In this document: positions 34,460 to 42,914 of the stretch, one piece after another
Numbering within the stretch: the stretch's first letter is position 1
Layout: every line of letters starts with the position of its first letter
From: JAXLRU01 sp046330935
GTDB taxonomy: Bacteria > Actinomycetota > Actinomycetes > Actinomycetales > Kineosporiaceae
Assembly (NCBI GenBank): GCA_046330935.1
Contig: JAXLRU010000007.1
Coordinates: forward strand, 293,887-357,886
Reading direction: 5' to 3'
Length of the DNA: 64,000 nucleotides
The notes under the pieces: generated by a model
Told to the model about the DNA's origin: nothing
Databases searched by the model: none
The model's input: only the letters and a program-made list of their open reading frames with translations
Translations under genes and position numbers: made by a program

Positions 34460-35773
34460 TCAGCCCCGACCCACCTTGCGCAGCACCTTGTCCTCACGGG
34501 CGGCCTGGTCGGCCAGCCACGCGGCGTGGTGCACCGAGGTGGCGGGCGGGAACGTCGAGACCCCGATCGAGATCGACAGGGGCGTGCCGTGCACGCCGGG
34601 GTGCAGGGCCAGGTGCGAGCGGATCCGCGCGGGCAGGCCGTCACCGACGCGCTTGACGTCGGGGGCCACGATGAGGACGCCGAACTCGTCGCCGCCGAGC
34701 CGGGCGACGACGGCCTCGTGCCCCACCGCGCGCAGCAGCACCTCGGCGACGCTGCGGATGAGCTCGTCGCCCGCGTCGTGCCCGAAGGAGTCGTTGACGC
34801 CCTTGAGGCCGTCGACGTCGGCGGCGAGCACGAGTGTGCCCAGGTCGGGCGAGTCGTGGGTGCGCTCCTGGGCGTCGTCGAGCGCCTCCTGCCACGCGCG
34901 CCGGTTCGCGATGCCGGTGAGGACGTCGACCCGCGCCTCCTCCTTGACCTGGGTCAGGGCGCTGCCGAGCACGACGGCGGTCTCCAGCTGCTCGGAGCGG
35001 TCACGGGCGAGCAGGCGCATCAGCAGGATCGGCAGGCCGAGCAGGAGCAGGGCGTCGGGGGCGCGATCGGCGGCGATGACCACGCACAACCCGAGCGGGG
35101 CGAGCAGCGCGTCGATCGTGAAGGTCCAGCGCAGCGGGCCCACGAGACGCCGTGGCGCGACGCCGAGGGCCGCCGAACGCAGCAACGCGGATCCGGCGTC
35201 GGCGACGAACTGGGCGGCCAGGGCCAACACGTACACGGGCCAGTGGGCCATAGCCGGCGGGCCTGGGTCGAGCAGCCACAGCACGAGCACGGGCCCCAGG
35301 CAGTGCCACCCCGAGATCATGCTGGACAGCACCCGCTGCATCCCCTGCCCGGAGTCCTCGCCGCCGAGGTTGGCCAGTTGCAGGGCGACGAGGATCGCGA
35401 GGGGCACCAGGGTCGGCGGGGTGAGCAGGAGCAGGCCCACGAGGACCGGCTCGGTGGGCACGGTGGCCCCGCCCGGAGCGGCGAACTCGGTGCGGAAGGC
35501 CAGCACGTACAGCAGGATCAGGACGACGAGGCGGACCCCCTCGGCGAGGGTGGGCACGGTGTGCCCGAGCACCGCGATGACGACCGACGCCACCAGGTAG
35601 CCGACGCCGAGACCGATGACGGAGGAACGGTCGGCCCACGTGGTGGCCTTCGCCGCCCGCTCCCGGACGTCGCTGATCTCCTGCACCGACGAGAGCGCGG
35701 ACAGCACGCGCTCGTCGCCCGGCGGCGACTGCGCGTTGTCCTCGATCTCGCCGTTGCTCCCCATGCTCCTCAT
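34460..35773 (-). CDS. Membrane-bound diguanylate cyclase (GGDEF)
   Basis: A 437-residue protein. After a cytoplasmic start there are about seven to eight membrane helices (about 50-260), then a GGDEF domain from about 285 (DVLTGIANRRAWQEAL). The active loop RLGGDEFGVL is intact, so c-di-GMP synthesis from GTP is expected. ADVDGLKGVNDSFGHDAGD gives the Mg-binding Asp region. There is no recognisable RxxD inhibitory site. ATG 35773 or ATG 35764 could start it; neither has a well-spaced ribosome site. Confidence 0.9.
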   Translation of the reverse strand: MRSMGSNGEIEDNAQSPPGDERVLSALSSVQEISDVRERAAKATTWADRSSVIGLGVGYLVASVVIAVLGHTVPTLAEGVRLVVLILLYVLAFRTEFAAPGGATVPTEPVLVGLLLLTPPTLVPLAILVALQLANLGGEDSGQGMQRVLSSMISGWHCLGPVLVLWLLDPGPPAMAHWPVYVLALAAQFVADAGSALLRSAALGVAPRRLVGPLRWTFTIDALLAPLGLCVVIAADRAPDALLLLGLPILLMRLLARDRSEQLETAVVLGSALTQVKEEARVDVLTGIANRRAWQEALDDAQERTHDSPDLGTLVLAADVDGLKGVNDSFGHDAGDELIRSVAEVLLRAVGHEAVVARLGGDEFGVLIVAPDVKRVGDGLPARIRSHLALHPGVHGTPLSISIGVSTFPPATSVHHAAWLADQAAREDKVLRKVGRG

Positions 35774-35845
35774 CCGTCCGAGAACTGCGGCCCCGTACCC
35801 CGCACGGGACTGTCAGTGGATCGTCATCGTGTGGTGGCGGGTTGA

Positions 35846-35878
35846 GCGGGCCGACCCGTGTGGAGCAGGCCGGCCCGC
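35846..35878 (-). terminator. Hairpin after the secreted-paralogue genes
   Basis: GCGGGCCG (35846-35853) pairs with CGGCCCGC (35871-35878). It lies 15 bp beyond the leftward gene's stop. Confidence 0.5.
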
Positions 35879-35892
35879 CTCGCCGCGTCCGC

Positions 35893-36525
35893 CTAGAGCG
35901 ACTTCCACGGGTCGACGGACAGGTCATCGACCAGCCAGACCGCCGTCGCGGAGTTGACCGCCTCGAACTTCACGCTCACGGTGGAGGTGGTCGAGGAGTC
36001 CGCGACGTTCGGGATGTTGACCGCCGGGCTGACCTGCCAGGCCGTCGAGGCGCCATTGGCCCAGAACTGGACGGTGTTCGTGTAGGACCCCCGCCACACG
36101 GTCACCGACACCTTGAGGTTGGCGGTGGAGACCCCCGGACCCTTGTAGAAGAACCGGACGAACGGCTCCTTCGGGTCCACGCAGAAGCTGGGCGAGACCG
36201 CCGTGGCGCTGGGGCCCACCCGCAGCGAGCCGGATCCGCCACCCCAGACCTTCCACGGCTCGTTACCGCTGGTCACGGCCGTGTTGCCGTAGAGGCTCCA
36301 GCCCGGGGCGCCACCCTCGAAGGTGCCGCCCTGCAGGGGGTAGTAGTTGCGGGTGTCGCCCCAGGCCCGAAACGGGGTGGCCGTGCTGCGGGCGCCGCAG
36401 GGGATGATCGTCCCTGCGGAGGCCGTGGACGCGGGCCCGACCGCGGCCAGCGCCGGCAGCGCCAGCGCCGCCGCGGTCAGGGCCGCGGCACGACGCCAAC
36501 GACGGGTGCGGCTGGTGATGAACAT
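35893..36525 (-). CDS. Secreted beta-sandwich-like protein, copy 1
   Basis: A 210-residue protein with a signal peptide (basic MFITSRTRRWRR, hydrophobic core, cleavage near ASTASA). The mature part shows PCGAR, GGTFEGGAPGWSLYG, VSPSFCVDPKEPFVRFFYK and the closing VWLVDDLSVDPWKSL. The FEgG-W start and VDDxSV end recall galactose-binding-like jelly-roll domains, suggesting carbohydrate or wall binding, but no family is claimed. Two conserved Cys could form a disulfide. It is a clear paralogue of the gene 49 bp upstream. Confidence 0.7.
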   Translation of the reverse strand: MFITSRTRRWRRAAALTAAALALPALAAVGPASTASAGTIIPCGARSTATPFRAWGDTRNYYPLQGGTFEGGAPGWSLYGNTAVTSGNEPWKVWGGGSGSLRVGPSATAVSPSFCVDPKEPFVRFFYKGPGVSTANLKVSVTVWRGSYTNTVQFWANGASTAWQVSPAVNIPNVADSSTTSTVSVKFEAVNSATAVWLVDDLSVDPWKSL

Positions 36526-36574
36526 GCGGGATGTCCTCTGTCGTCGTGGGAGGGGGCGTGCGGGCCTGGCGTGC

Positions 36575-37204
36575 TCAGAGGGACTTCCACGGGTCGACCG
36601 AGAAGTCGTCGATCTGCCAGACGGCCGTGGAGGAGGTCAGCGGCTGGAAGGTCACGCTGACCGTGGTCTGGGTGCCGCTGCCGGCGACGGGGAGGTCGAT
36701 GGCGGGGCTCGCCTGCCAGGTGCCGGACCCGCCCCACGCCCAGTAACTGAGGCTGGTCGTGTAGCTGCCCCGCCAGATGGTGATGTTCACCTTGAGCGAC
36801 GCACCGGACTCCTTCGGCGCCTTGTAGACGAAGCGCACGAAGGGCTCGGTCGGGTCGACGCAGAACGTCGGCGACACCGCGGTGGCGTTGGGGCCGAGCT
36901 TGAGCGAGGACGCGCCGTAGCCCCAGACGTTGAAGGGGTTGTTGCCCGCGGTCACCGCGGCGTTGCCGTAGAGGTTCCACCCGGAGGCGCCACCCTCGAA
37001 GGTGCCGCCCTGCAGGGCGAAGTAGTTGCGCGAGTCGCCGAACTGCTGGAAGGGCTTCGCCGTCGTGCGCGCGCCGCAGGGGATGACCGTGGCAGCGGAG
37101 GCGGTGGTGGCGGGGCCGGCGGTCAGCGCCAGCGTCGTGGCCGCGGCGGCCAGGCCGGTGAAGGCGGCCAGGCGGCGCCAGATGCGGCGGGTCGGCTTGA
37201 TCAA
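36575..37204 (-). CDS. Secreted beta-sandwich-like protein, copy 2
   Basis: A 209-residue protein with a signal peptide ending near ATTASA. It aligns with copy 1 along its whole length, sharing IPCGAR, LQGGTFEGG, ATAVSP, FCVDP, EPFVRF, WRGSYT and SVDPWKSL; by eye about half of the residues match. TTG 37204 is the probable start, with GGGAG at a good distance; no ATG or GTG precedes the basic leader in this frame at a suitable place. The tandem order suggests a duplication and one operon. Confidence 0.68.
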   Translation of the reverse strand: MIKPTRRIWRRLAAFTGLAAAATTLALTAGPATTASAATVIPCGARTTAKPFQQFGDSRNYFALQGGTFEGGASGWNLYGNAAVTAGNNPFNVWGYGASSLKLGPNATAVSPTFCVDPTEPFVRFVYKAPKESGASLKVNITIWRGSYTTSLSYWAWGGSGTWQASPAIDLPVAGSGTQTTVSVTFQPLTSSTAVWQIDDFSVDPWKSL

Positions 37205-37437
37205 CGTGAACTCCCAGGACGCGGAGGGGGAACGCCGGGTGTGCTGCGTTCGCCTTCTCAGTGTCGTCGCTGAGGGTGATGGAACTGCACTGCTGAGTGA
37301 CGACGTCCCCCCACGGGAGGGCACACGACCCCGCCGAGGGTGGGGGCTCACCCGAACGGGCTCACGCAGGTGGGCGGGGGCGCCCGGGATGACCGATCTG
37401 AGTCCGGCCGCATGCCGCCGGACGGGTGAGGGGGTGG

Positions 37438-38892
37438 TCACTCCCCCGCGACGAACTCCCAGTGCCAGGGCTCGTACGGACCACTGCCGCCGGGCAGGGC
37501 CCAGTCGGGGTTGGCCCAGCCGTAGGCGCCGGCGTTGGCCCGCAGCCACCGGTACTGCACGCTGCCGCCGCGCTCGACGTTGTCGCACAGGTCGACGGCG
37601 AGGCCCCACCCGTGCTCGCTGGTGCCGGGCGTGGCCGCGAGGCCGGGCTTGATCGCCTTGAGTCGACGCTGCTCCGACAGGGTGCGGTAGGAGTCGGTCA
37701 TGCACACCGAGTGCCCGAACCGGCGCTGGTAGGCGATGTTCAGCTTGGCCAGCGCCACGGCGGCATCGGCACGCAGCCGGTGCTTGCCGTTCCACAGGGT
37801 GCACAGGTCGGCCGAGTCCAGCTGACCGTTGGCCGCGTTGGTGCGGCGCACCGCGCCGTCGCACCCGGGCAGGACGCTGCGCTCGTTGCCTCGGGAGGCG
37901 CGGTCGACGAGCATCACCCGGGGGCGGGCCAGGCTCTGCGGGATCGGCTGCAGCGAGGTGTCCGTGGCCGGGATGACCGTCAGGACGTCGACGGCGCGGA
38001 CCTCGCGCGGCAGGCGGGGGAACTGCGGGGCACCCGGCATGCTCAGCGATGCGGGCGCCACGTCGGCGGGCGGCGGCGGCGGGGCGAGCAGTCCGCTCAT
38101 CGGCACGGCGATCGTGGCGATCCCCAGGGTGCCCACGATCGCGACGTGCGACGCACGGGCGGCACCCGGACGGTGGGCCGCCGGGGCGCCGGCCGCCGCC
38201 GGGGCGGGCGCGGGCACCGCGCGCGGCAGGCGCTGGGCCGAGGTACGCCGCGAGGCCCGCTTGGGCGCCGCCACGGCCGCGGCGCGGAGCTCCCGGCGGC
38301 TGGGCAGCACCGGCTGGGCGCCCGTGGGCACGTTGGCCTCGAACACCTCGGGGTCGATCGACAGCCCTGCAGCCGCGGAGACGGAGGGAAGCAGGTGATG
38401 GCTTCCGGTCACGGGTCCCTGGGCGCGGCCGACGACCGGAGCGGCCGGGGCGTCGACAGGACGCCACGGCGCCGGTGCCGGGACGACGGGCTCGACGGCG
38501 GCAGGGGCCTCGGCCAGGGCCGGGATGCCCCACGGCGGGGTGGCGCCGGTGCGCTCGGCGGCCCGGCGCTCGGCCCGCGTGCGGTAGGGAGCCGCGGCGA
38601 CGGCCGCCTCGCCCGCCGGTGCCGGAACGGTCACGGGGAACGGCGCGGGAGCGGGAGCCTCGACGGCGACGGGCCGCTCGAGGACGGCGGCGGCCGCCCG
38701 GCCACCCGCGGCGGGACGGGCCGCGAAGAGGTCGGTGAACGCGGGACCGTCGGACGCGTGTGCCACGGGCGCGGACGGGGTACGGAAGATGTCGAGGAGA
38801 TCGGCGGAGCCGACCGGACCGGCAGGGGCCGCGCCACGCCGAGAGCGGGGGGCGGCCGTCTCGGGGAGGACCTGCGCACGGTGCGTGGGCAC
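37438..38892 (-). CDS. Membrane-anchored M15 (VanY/DacD-type) peptidase
   Basis: A 484-residue protein. The first ~240 residues are Ala/Pro-rich and probably cytoplasmic and disordered. One membrane segment near 250-275 (VAIVGTLGIATIAVPMSGLL) puts the C-terminal domain outside. That domain has the M15 zinc set: SYRTLSEQ, SEHGWGLAVDLC (His, Asp) and EPWHWEFV (final His). Such enzymes cut D-Ala-containing cross-links in peptidoglycan. GTG 38892 has GAGGAGG about 10 nt upstream. Confidence 0.85.
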   Translation of the reverse strand: MPTHRAQVLPETAAPRSRRGAAPAGPVGSADLLDIFRTPSAPVAHASDGPAFTDLFAARPAAGGRAAAAVLERPVAVEAPAPAPFPVTVPAPAGEAAVAAAPYRTRAERRAAERTGATPPWGIPALAEAPAAVEPVVPAPAPWRPVDAPAAPVVGRAQGPVTGSHHLLPSVSAAAGLSIDPEVFEANVPTGAQPVLPSRRELRAAAVAAPKRASRRTSAQRLPRAVPAPAPAAAGAPAAHRPGAARASHVAIVGTLGIATIAVPMSGLLAPPPPPADVAPASLSMPGAPQFPRLPREVRAVDVLTVIPATDTSLQPIPQSLARPRVMLVDRASRGNERSVLPGCDGAVRRTNAANGQLDSADLCTLWNGKHRLRADAAVALAKLNIAYQRRFGHSVCMTDSYRTLSEQRRLKAIKPGLAATPGTSEHGWGLAVDLCDNVERGGSVQYRWLRANAGAYGWANPDWALPGGSGPYEPWHWEFVAGE

Positions 38893-39221
38893 TGCGGTCG
38901 GGCCTCCTCGTGCGTCAGGGCGGGGCGCCTCAGCGGAGGCGCCACCGCGATCGTGCGCGGTCGGACGCGGGCCCCGAGCCCACGTGGTCGTCCGGCGCGG
39001 GGGGCCGCGCAGGACAGGGACTATTAAGGCGGTCACCGGCCCGGTCTGCAAGGTGCTGTGGACCTCTTCGTGCACTCACCGTTCACCCGGCGGACACCAC
39101 GGCGACGTTTGGTGATCTCCTGCATTCCCACAGTGACTTTAGTGCACTCCGGGGGGCCCGCCGACGCCGCCCCTGACGCAGCGTGTCGGCGCTGCCGGGA
39201 GCCGGGGGGCCCGGCGCGCCC
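38893..39221 (-). other. Upstream region of the M15 peptidase gene
   Basis: This 329-bp gap is less GC-rich than its surroundings. It holds the promoter at 39022-39051 and a leader of about 120 nt. GTGCAC occurs twice (near 39070 and 39142). No gene was found. A c-di-AMP riboswitch was considered and not supported. Confidence 0.45.
39022..39051 (-). promoter_or_regulatory. Promoter of the M15 peptidase gene
   Basis: On the leftward strand TTGCAG and TTAATA are separated by 18 nt, a good sigma-70-type match in this GC-rich window. Confidence 0.55.
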
Positions 39222-40703
39222 TCACCAGCTGGTGGGCAGGGGCCGCCCCTCCTCGAATCCCGCGTGCGACTGCACCCCCACGACGGCGCGCTCGTGCAGC
39301 TGCGCGAGGTCCTGCGCGCCGACGTAGGTGCACGCGCTGCGCACGCCGCTGGTGATGTGGTCGATCAGGTCCTCCACGCCCGGGCGCGCGGGGTCGAGGT
39401 ACATCCGCGAGCTGGAGATCCCCTCCTCGAACAGCGCCTTGCGGGCGCGGTCGAACGGGCTGTCCGTGCGGGTCCGCGCCCGCACGGCCCGCGCCGACGC
39501 CATGCCGAAGCTCTCCTTGTACGCCCGCCCCTGCGCGTCGTGCTGGAGGTCGCCGGGGGACTCGTAGGTCCCCGCGAACCACGAGCCGATCATCACCTGG
39601 CTGGCGCCGGCGGCGAGGGCGAGCGCGACGTCGCGGGGGTGGCGCACGCCGCCGTCGGCCCACACCCGGCGGCCCAGGGCACGAGCGGCCGCCGCACACT
39701 CGAGGACGGCCGAGAACTGCGGCCGCCCGACCGCCGTCATCATCCGGGTCGTGCACATGGCGCCGGGGCCGACACCGACCTTGAGGATGTCCGCACCCGC
39801 GTCGACGAGGTCCTTCACCCCGGCCGCGCTGATCACGTTGCCGGCCACCACGGGCACGGCGTCGGCCACCTCCCGCACCGCACGCAGGGCCTCCAGCATC
39901 TTCTCCTGGTGGCCGTGCGCGGTGTCGACCACGAGGACGTCCGCACCGGCCTCCAGCAGCTCGGCGGCGCGCGCCCGCACGTCACCGTTGATGCCCACGG
40001 CGGCGGCGATGCGCAGGCGCCCCTGCGCGTCCAGGGCGGGGGTGTAGATCGTCGAGCGGAGTGCGCCGGTGCGGGTGAGCACGCCCGCGAGCAGGCCGGC
40101 GTCGTCCACCACCGGCGCGAAGCGCCGCCGCCCCCGGTAGAGCACGTCGAAGGCGGCCCGCAGACCGTCGGGTGCCTCCACGGTGGCGAGGTCGAGGGTG
40201 AGCGGGTCGGCGCTCATCACGTCGCGCAGCTGACTGAACCTGTCGACGCCGCGGCAGTCGTCCTCGCTCACGACGCCCACCGGCCGCCCGTCGGCCACCA
40301 CGACGACCGCGCCGTGGGCGCGCTTGGGGATCCGGTGCAGGGCGTCGATCACCGTGTCGTCGGGCGCGAGGGTGAGGGCCGTCTCCAGGACGGGGTGACT
40401 CGCCTTGACCTCGGCCACCATCCGCGCGACGACGTCGGTGGGGACGTCCTGCGGCACCACCGTGAGGCCGCCGCGACGGGCCACGGTCTCGGCCATCCGC
40501 CGCCCCGCCACGGCCGTCATGTTCGCCACGACGACGGGGATGGTGCTGCCGGTGCCGTCGTCGGTGGTGAGGTCGACGTCGAGCCGGCTGACGACCGCCG
40601 AGCGCGAGGGCACGAGGAAGACGTCGGAGTAGGTGAGGTCGGGCCGCCCCGCGGGCGCGGGGACCTCGCCGACGACGGGCTCGATGGTGTCGAGGAACTG
40701 CAC
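39222..40703 (-). CDS. guaB1: GuaB1-family IMP dehydrogenase/GMP reductase
   Basis: A 493-residue TIM-barrel enzyme with paired CBS domains (about 95-215) inserted in the barrel. The catalytic loop is GPGAMCTTRMMTAVG, with Cys and Thr in place; the phosphate site is WADGGVRHPRDVALAL. The family GuaB1 of actinobacteria acts as GMP reductase, converting GMP to IMP, rather than as the canonical GuaB2 IMP dehydrogenase. GTG 40703 has GGAGGT closely upstream. Confidence 0.9.
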   Translation of the reverse strand: MQFLDTIEPVVGEVPAPAGRPDLTYSDVFLVPSRSAVVSRLDVDLTTDDGTGSTIPVVVANMTAVAGRRMAETVARRGGLTVVPQDVPTDVVARMVAEVKASHPVLETALTLAPDDTVIDALHRIPKRAHGAVVVVADGRPVGVVSEDDCRGVDRFSQLRDVMSADPLTLDLATVEAPDGLRAAFDVLYRGRRRFAPVVDDAGLLAGVLTRTGALRSTIYTPALDAQGRLRIAAAVGINGDVRARAAELLEAGADVLVVDTAHGHQEKMLEALRAVREVADAVPVVAGNVISAAGVKDLVDAGADILKVGVGPGAMCTTRMMTAVGRPQFSAVLECAAAARALGRRVWADGGVRHPRDVALALAAGASQVMIGSWFAGTYESPGDLQHDAQGRAYKESFGMASARAVRARTRTDSPFDRARKALFEEGISSSRMYLDPARPGVEDLIDHITSGVRSACTYVGAQDLAQLHERAVVGVQSHAGFEEGRPLPTSW

Positions 40704-40856
40704 CGGACCTCCAGCGGACGGCGACGGGACGGACGGCGCGACGCTGCGGCCTGGGTGAGGATGTCACGCCGTCCGCGCGCGGTCACCCGACGGCGGATAC
40801 CTCCCGCCCCCGACGATCGGCCGCGCGCCCCCCCGGGGACGCCCGGACGGCGGGGC

Positions 40857-40862
40857 TAGGGT
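40857..40862 (+). promoter_or_regulatory. -10 hexamer of the ABC exporter genes
   Basis: TAGGGT, exactly 6 nt before GTG 40869; predicts a leaderless message. Confidence 0.5.
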
Positions 40863-40868
40863 GGCGCG

Positions 40869-41771
40869 GTGCTGCCATCGCCGGTACCCGTCAGCATCGA
40901 CCGACTGTCCAAGCGCTTCGGCTCCGTCCAGGCGGTGGACTCCCTGAGCTTCGACGTCTCCCCCGGCCGCGTCACGGGGTTCCTCGGTCTCAACGGCTCG
41001 GGCAAGACCACCACCCTGCGGATGCTGCTCGGCCTCGTGCGGCCCGACGCCGGCACGGCGCGGATCGGCGGGCGCGCGTACGCCGAGCTGCCCGACCCGC
41101 TGCGCACCGTGGGGGCGTCCCTCGAGGCGAGCAGCTTCCACGCCGGACGCACCGCACGCGACCACCTGCGCGTGCTGGCGGCGGCGGCCGGCATCCCCGA
41201 CTCCCGCATCGACGCCGTGCTCGCCCAGGTGGGCCTCGGGGACGCCGCGCGGCGCCGGGTCGGCGGTTTCTCCCTGGGCATGCGGCAGCGGCTCAACCTC
41301 GCCTCCGCCCTGCTGGGCGACCCGGCGGTCCTGCTGCTGGACGAGCCGACGAACGGCCTCGACCCTCAGGGCATCGCCTGGCTGCGGGGGTTCCTGCGCC
41401 ACCTCGCCTCCGAGGGGCGCACCGTCCTGGTCTCCAGCCACCTGCTGCGCGAGGTGGAGCAGACCGTGGACGACGTCGTGATCATCCACCGCGGGCGCCT
41501 CGTCTGGCGGGGCGATCTCGCCGCCGCCTCGGGCGACGCCACGGTCACCGTGACCACGCCCTCCCCCGAGGCCCTCCTGCAGGTGCTCACCTCCGCGGGC
41601 CTGGACGCACGCCCGTCCGGTGCGGACCGCCCGCACGAGCTGCTCGTCGCCGCGGCCGGCGCGCCCCAGGTGGGGCACCTCGCCTTCACCGCGGGCGTCG
41701 AACTGCACGGGCTCGTGGGCAGCGGAGGTCTGGAGTGCCTGTTCCTGCGTCTGGTGAAGGAGGAGTCGTGA
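40869..41771 (+). CDS. ABC transporter ATP-binding protein
   Basis: A 300-residue ATPase. Walker A is LNGSGKTTT, the signature GGFSLGMRQRLNLA, Walker B LLLDEPTNGLD and the H-loop SSHLL. It belongs to the CcmA/drug-exporter branch, with a C-terminal accessory part. GTGA overlap with the permease gene shows they form one transporter. Substrate is unknown. Confidence 0.93.
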   Translation: MLPSPVPVSIDRLSKRFGSVQAVDSLSFDVSPGRVTGFLGLNGSGKTTTLRMLLGLVRPDAGTARIGGRAYAELPDPLRTVGASLEASSFHAGRTARDHLRVLAAAAGIPDSRIDAVLAQVGLGDAARRRVGGFSLGMRQRLNLASALLGDPAVLLLDEPTNGLDPQGIAWLRGFLRHLASEGRTVLVSSHLLREVEQTVDDVVIIHRGRLVWRGDLAAASGDATVTVTTPSPEALLQVLTSAGLDARPSGADRPHELLVAAAGAPQVGHLAFTAGVELHGLVGSGGLECLFLRLVKEES

Positions 41772-42631
41772 CCGTGGACACCCCGGCCCAGGCACGAAGC
41801 TCGGCGGGCGGCGGTCTGCGCCGGGCGCTGGCCTGCGAGCTGATGAAGCTGCGCACCACCCGCACCACCGCCGGCCTGCTCGTGACCGGCGTCGCGCTCG
41901 CCGCCCTCAACGCGGGCCTCATCGCCACGCTGGCCGGCCTCGAACTGGGCGGCCAGCCCGCCTCCTACCCCAGTCCCGACCAGCCGCAGGTGCTGCGCCA
42001 GATCTACGGGTCCGGCGCCGGGTTCGGCTACCTCGTCACGCTCAGCCTCGGCATCCTCGCGATGGCCGGGGAGTACCGGCACCAGACCATCACGCCGTCG
42101 CTGCTGGCCGTCCCCCGCCGCGGGCGCCTGGTCCTGGCCAAGCTCGGCGCGTCCTTCCTCGTGGCAGCCGCCCTGGGGGCCTGCTTCGTGCTGGCGGGTG
42201 CCGTCGTGGGGGCGGGCGTTCTGGCCGTGCGCGGATACCCCCTGGGGCTGGGGGCCGACGGCGTCGTGCGGGCGATGCTGCTCGCCGTCCTCGCCTGCGC
42301 GGTGTGGGCCGTCTTCGGGTTCGGCCTGGCCACGCTGATCCGCAACCAGATCACGGCCCTGCTCACGGCGATCGGCGCGGGGTGGCTGCTGATGCCTCTG
42401 CTCGGCCTGCTGCTGCAGACGTTCGAGGCCGGCAAGGCCGTCGCCCCGTATCTGCCGAGCTACGCCAGCGAGGCGATGGTCTCCGGGTCCTCCGGCTCCA
42501 CGACCGTCTCCAGCGGCGGCCTGGAGTTCCACTACCTGCCCTGGTGGGGCGGCGCCCTGGTGCTCGCGGCCTACGGCGCCGTCCTCGCCGCCGCCGGGGT
42601 CTCGCTGACCATGCGCCGCGACGTCAGTTGA
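41768..42631 (+). CDS. ABC-2-type membrane permease
   Basis: A 287-residue protein with six predicted helices, the partner of the preceding ATPase. ELMKLRTTRTTAGLL at the start and AGEYRHQTITPSLLAVPRRG are typical of ABC-2 exporters. GTG 41768 overlaps the ATPase stop; GTG 41774, six bases later, has better spacing to AGGAG. Confidence 0.85.
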   Translation: MTVDTPAQARSSAGGGLRRALACELMKLRTTRTTAGLLVTGVALAALNAGLIATLAGLELGGQPASYPSPDQPQVLRQIYGSGAGFGYLVTLSLGILAMAGEYRHQTITPSLLAVPRRGRLVLAKLGASFLVAAALGACFVLAGAVVGAGVLAVRGYPLGLGADGVVRAMLLAVLACAVWAVFGFGLATLIRNQITALLTAIGAGWLLMPLLGLLLQTFEAGKAVAPYLPSYASEAMVSGSSGSTTVSSGGLEFHYLPWWGGALVLAAYGAVLAAAGVSLTMRRDVS

Positions 42632-42685
42632 GCCCCGTTCCGCCCTCACCCCCGCTCATGGCGACGGTGAGGTCTGCAACGAATC

Positions 42686-42721
42686 GACCCACCGCGCTCC
42701 CCGGCGCGGCCGGGGTGGGTC
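42686..42721 (+). terminator. Hairpin after the ABC exporter
   Basis: GACCCACC and GGTGGGTC form a perfect 8-bp stem, with further GC pairing possible in the loop. There is no T run. Confidence 0.55.
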
Positions 42722-42769
42722 CGCCGCCGGTCATGACCCCTTGGTTGCAGTTAAGGTGGGACTGAGGTC

Positions 42770-42788
42770 CTCCGACGATCGTTCGGAG
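42770..42788. promoter_or_regulatory. Palindrome upstream of kgd
   Basis: CTCCGA and TCGGAG flank CGATCGT. It is 127 bp before the kgd start and could be an operator; no regulator can be named. Confidence 0.35.
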
Positions 42789-42914
42789 ATCACTTCGTGC
42801 CGCCGCAGTCGAGGTCGCCCCACCCTCGCGAACCAGCCCCGTGCCCCGCCACCCGCGGGGCAGCGCCTGCGCAGCGCAGCGCAGTGCCGACAGACGAAGA
42901 AGGCGAGTCAGGTC

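Noticed and set aside
38893..39221. Possible c-di-AMP riboswitch before the cell-wall peptidase
   Set aside because: A GGGTGAAC stretch is suggestive, but the conserved paired core could not be built.
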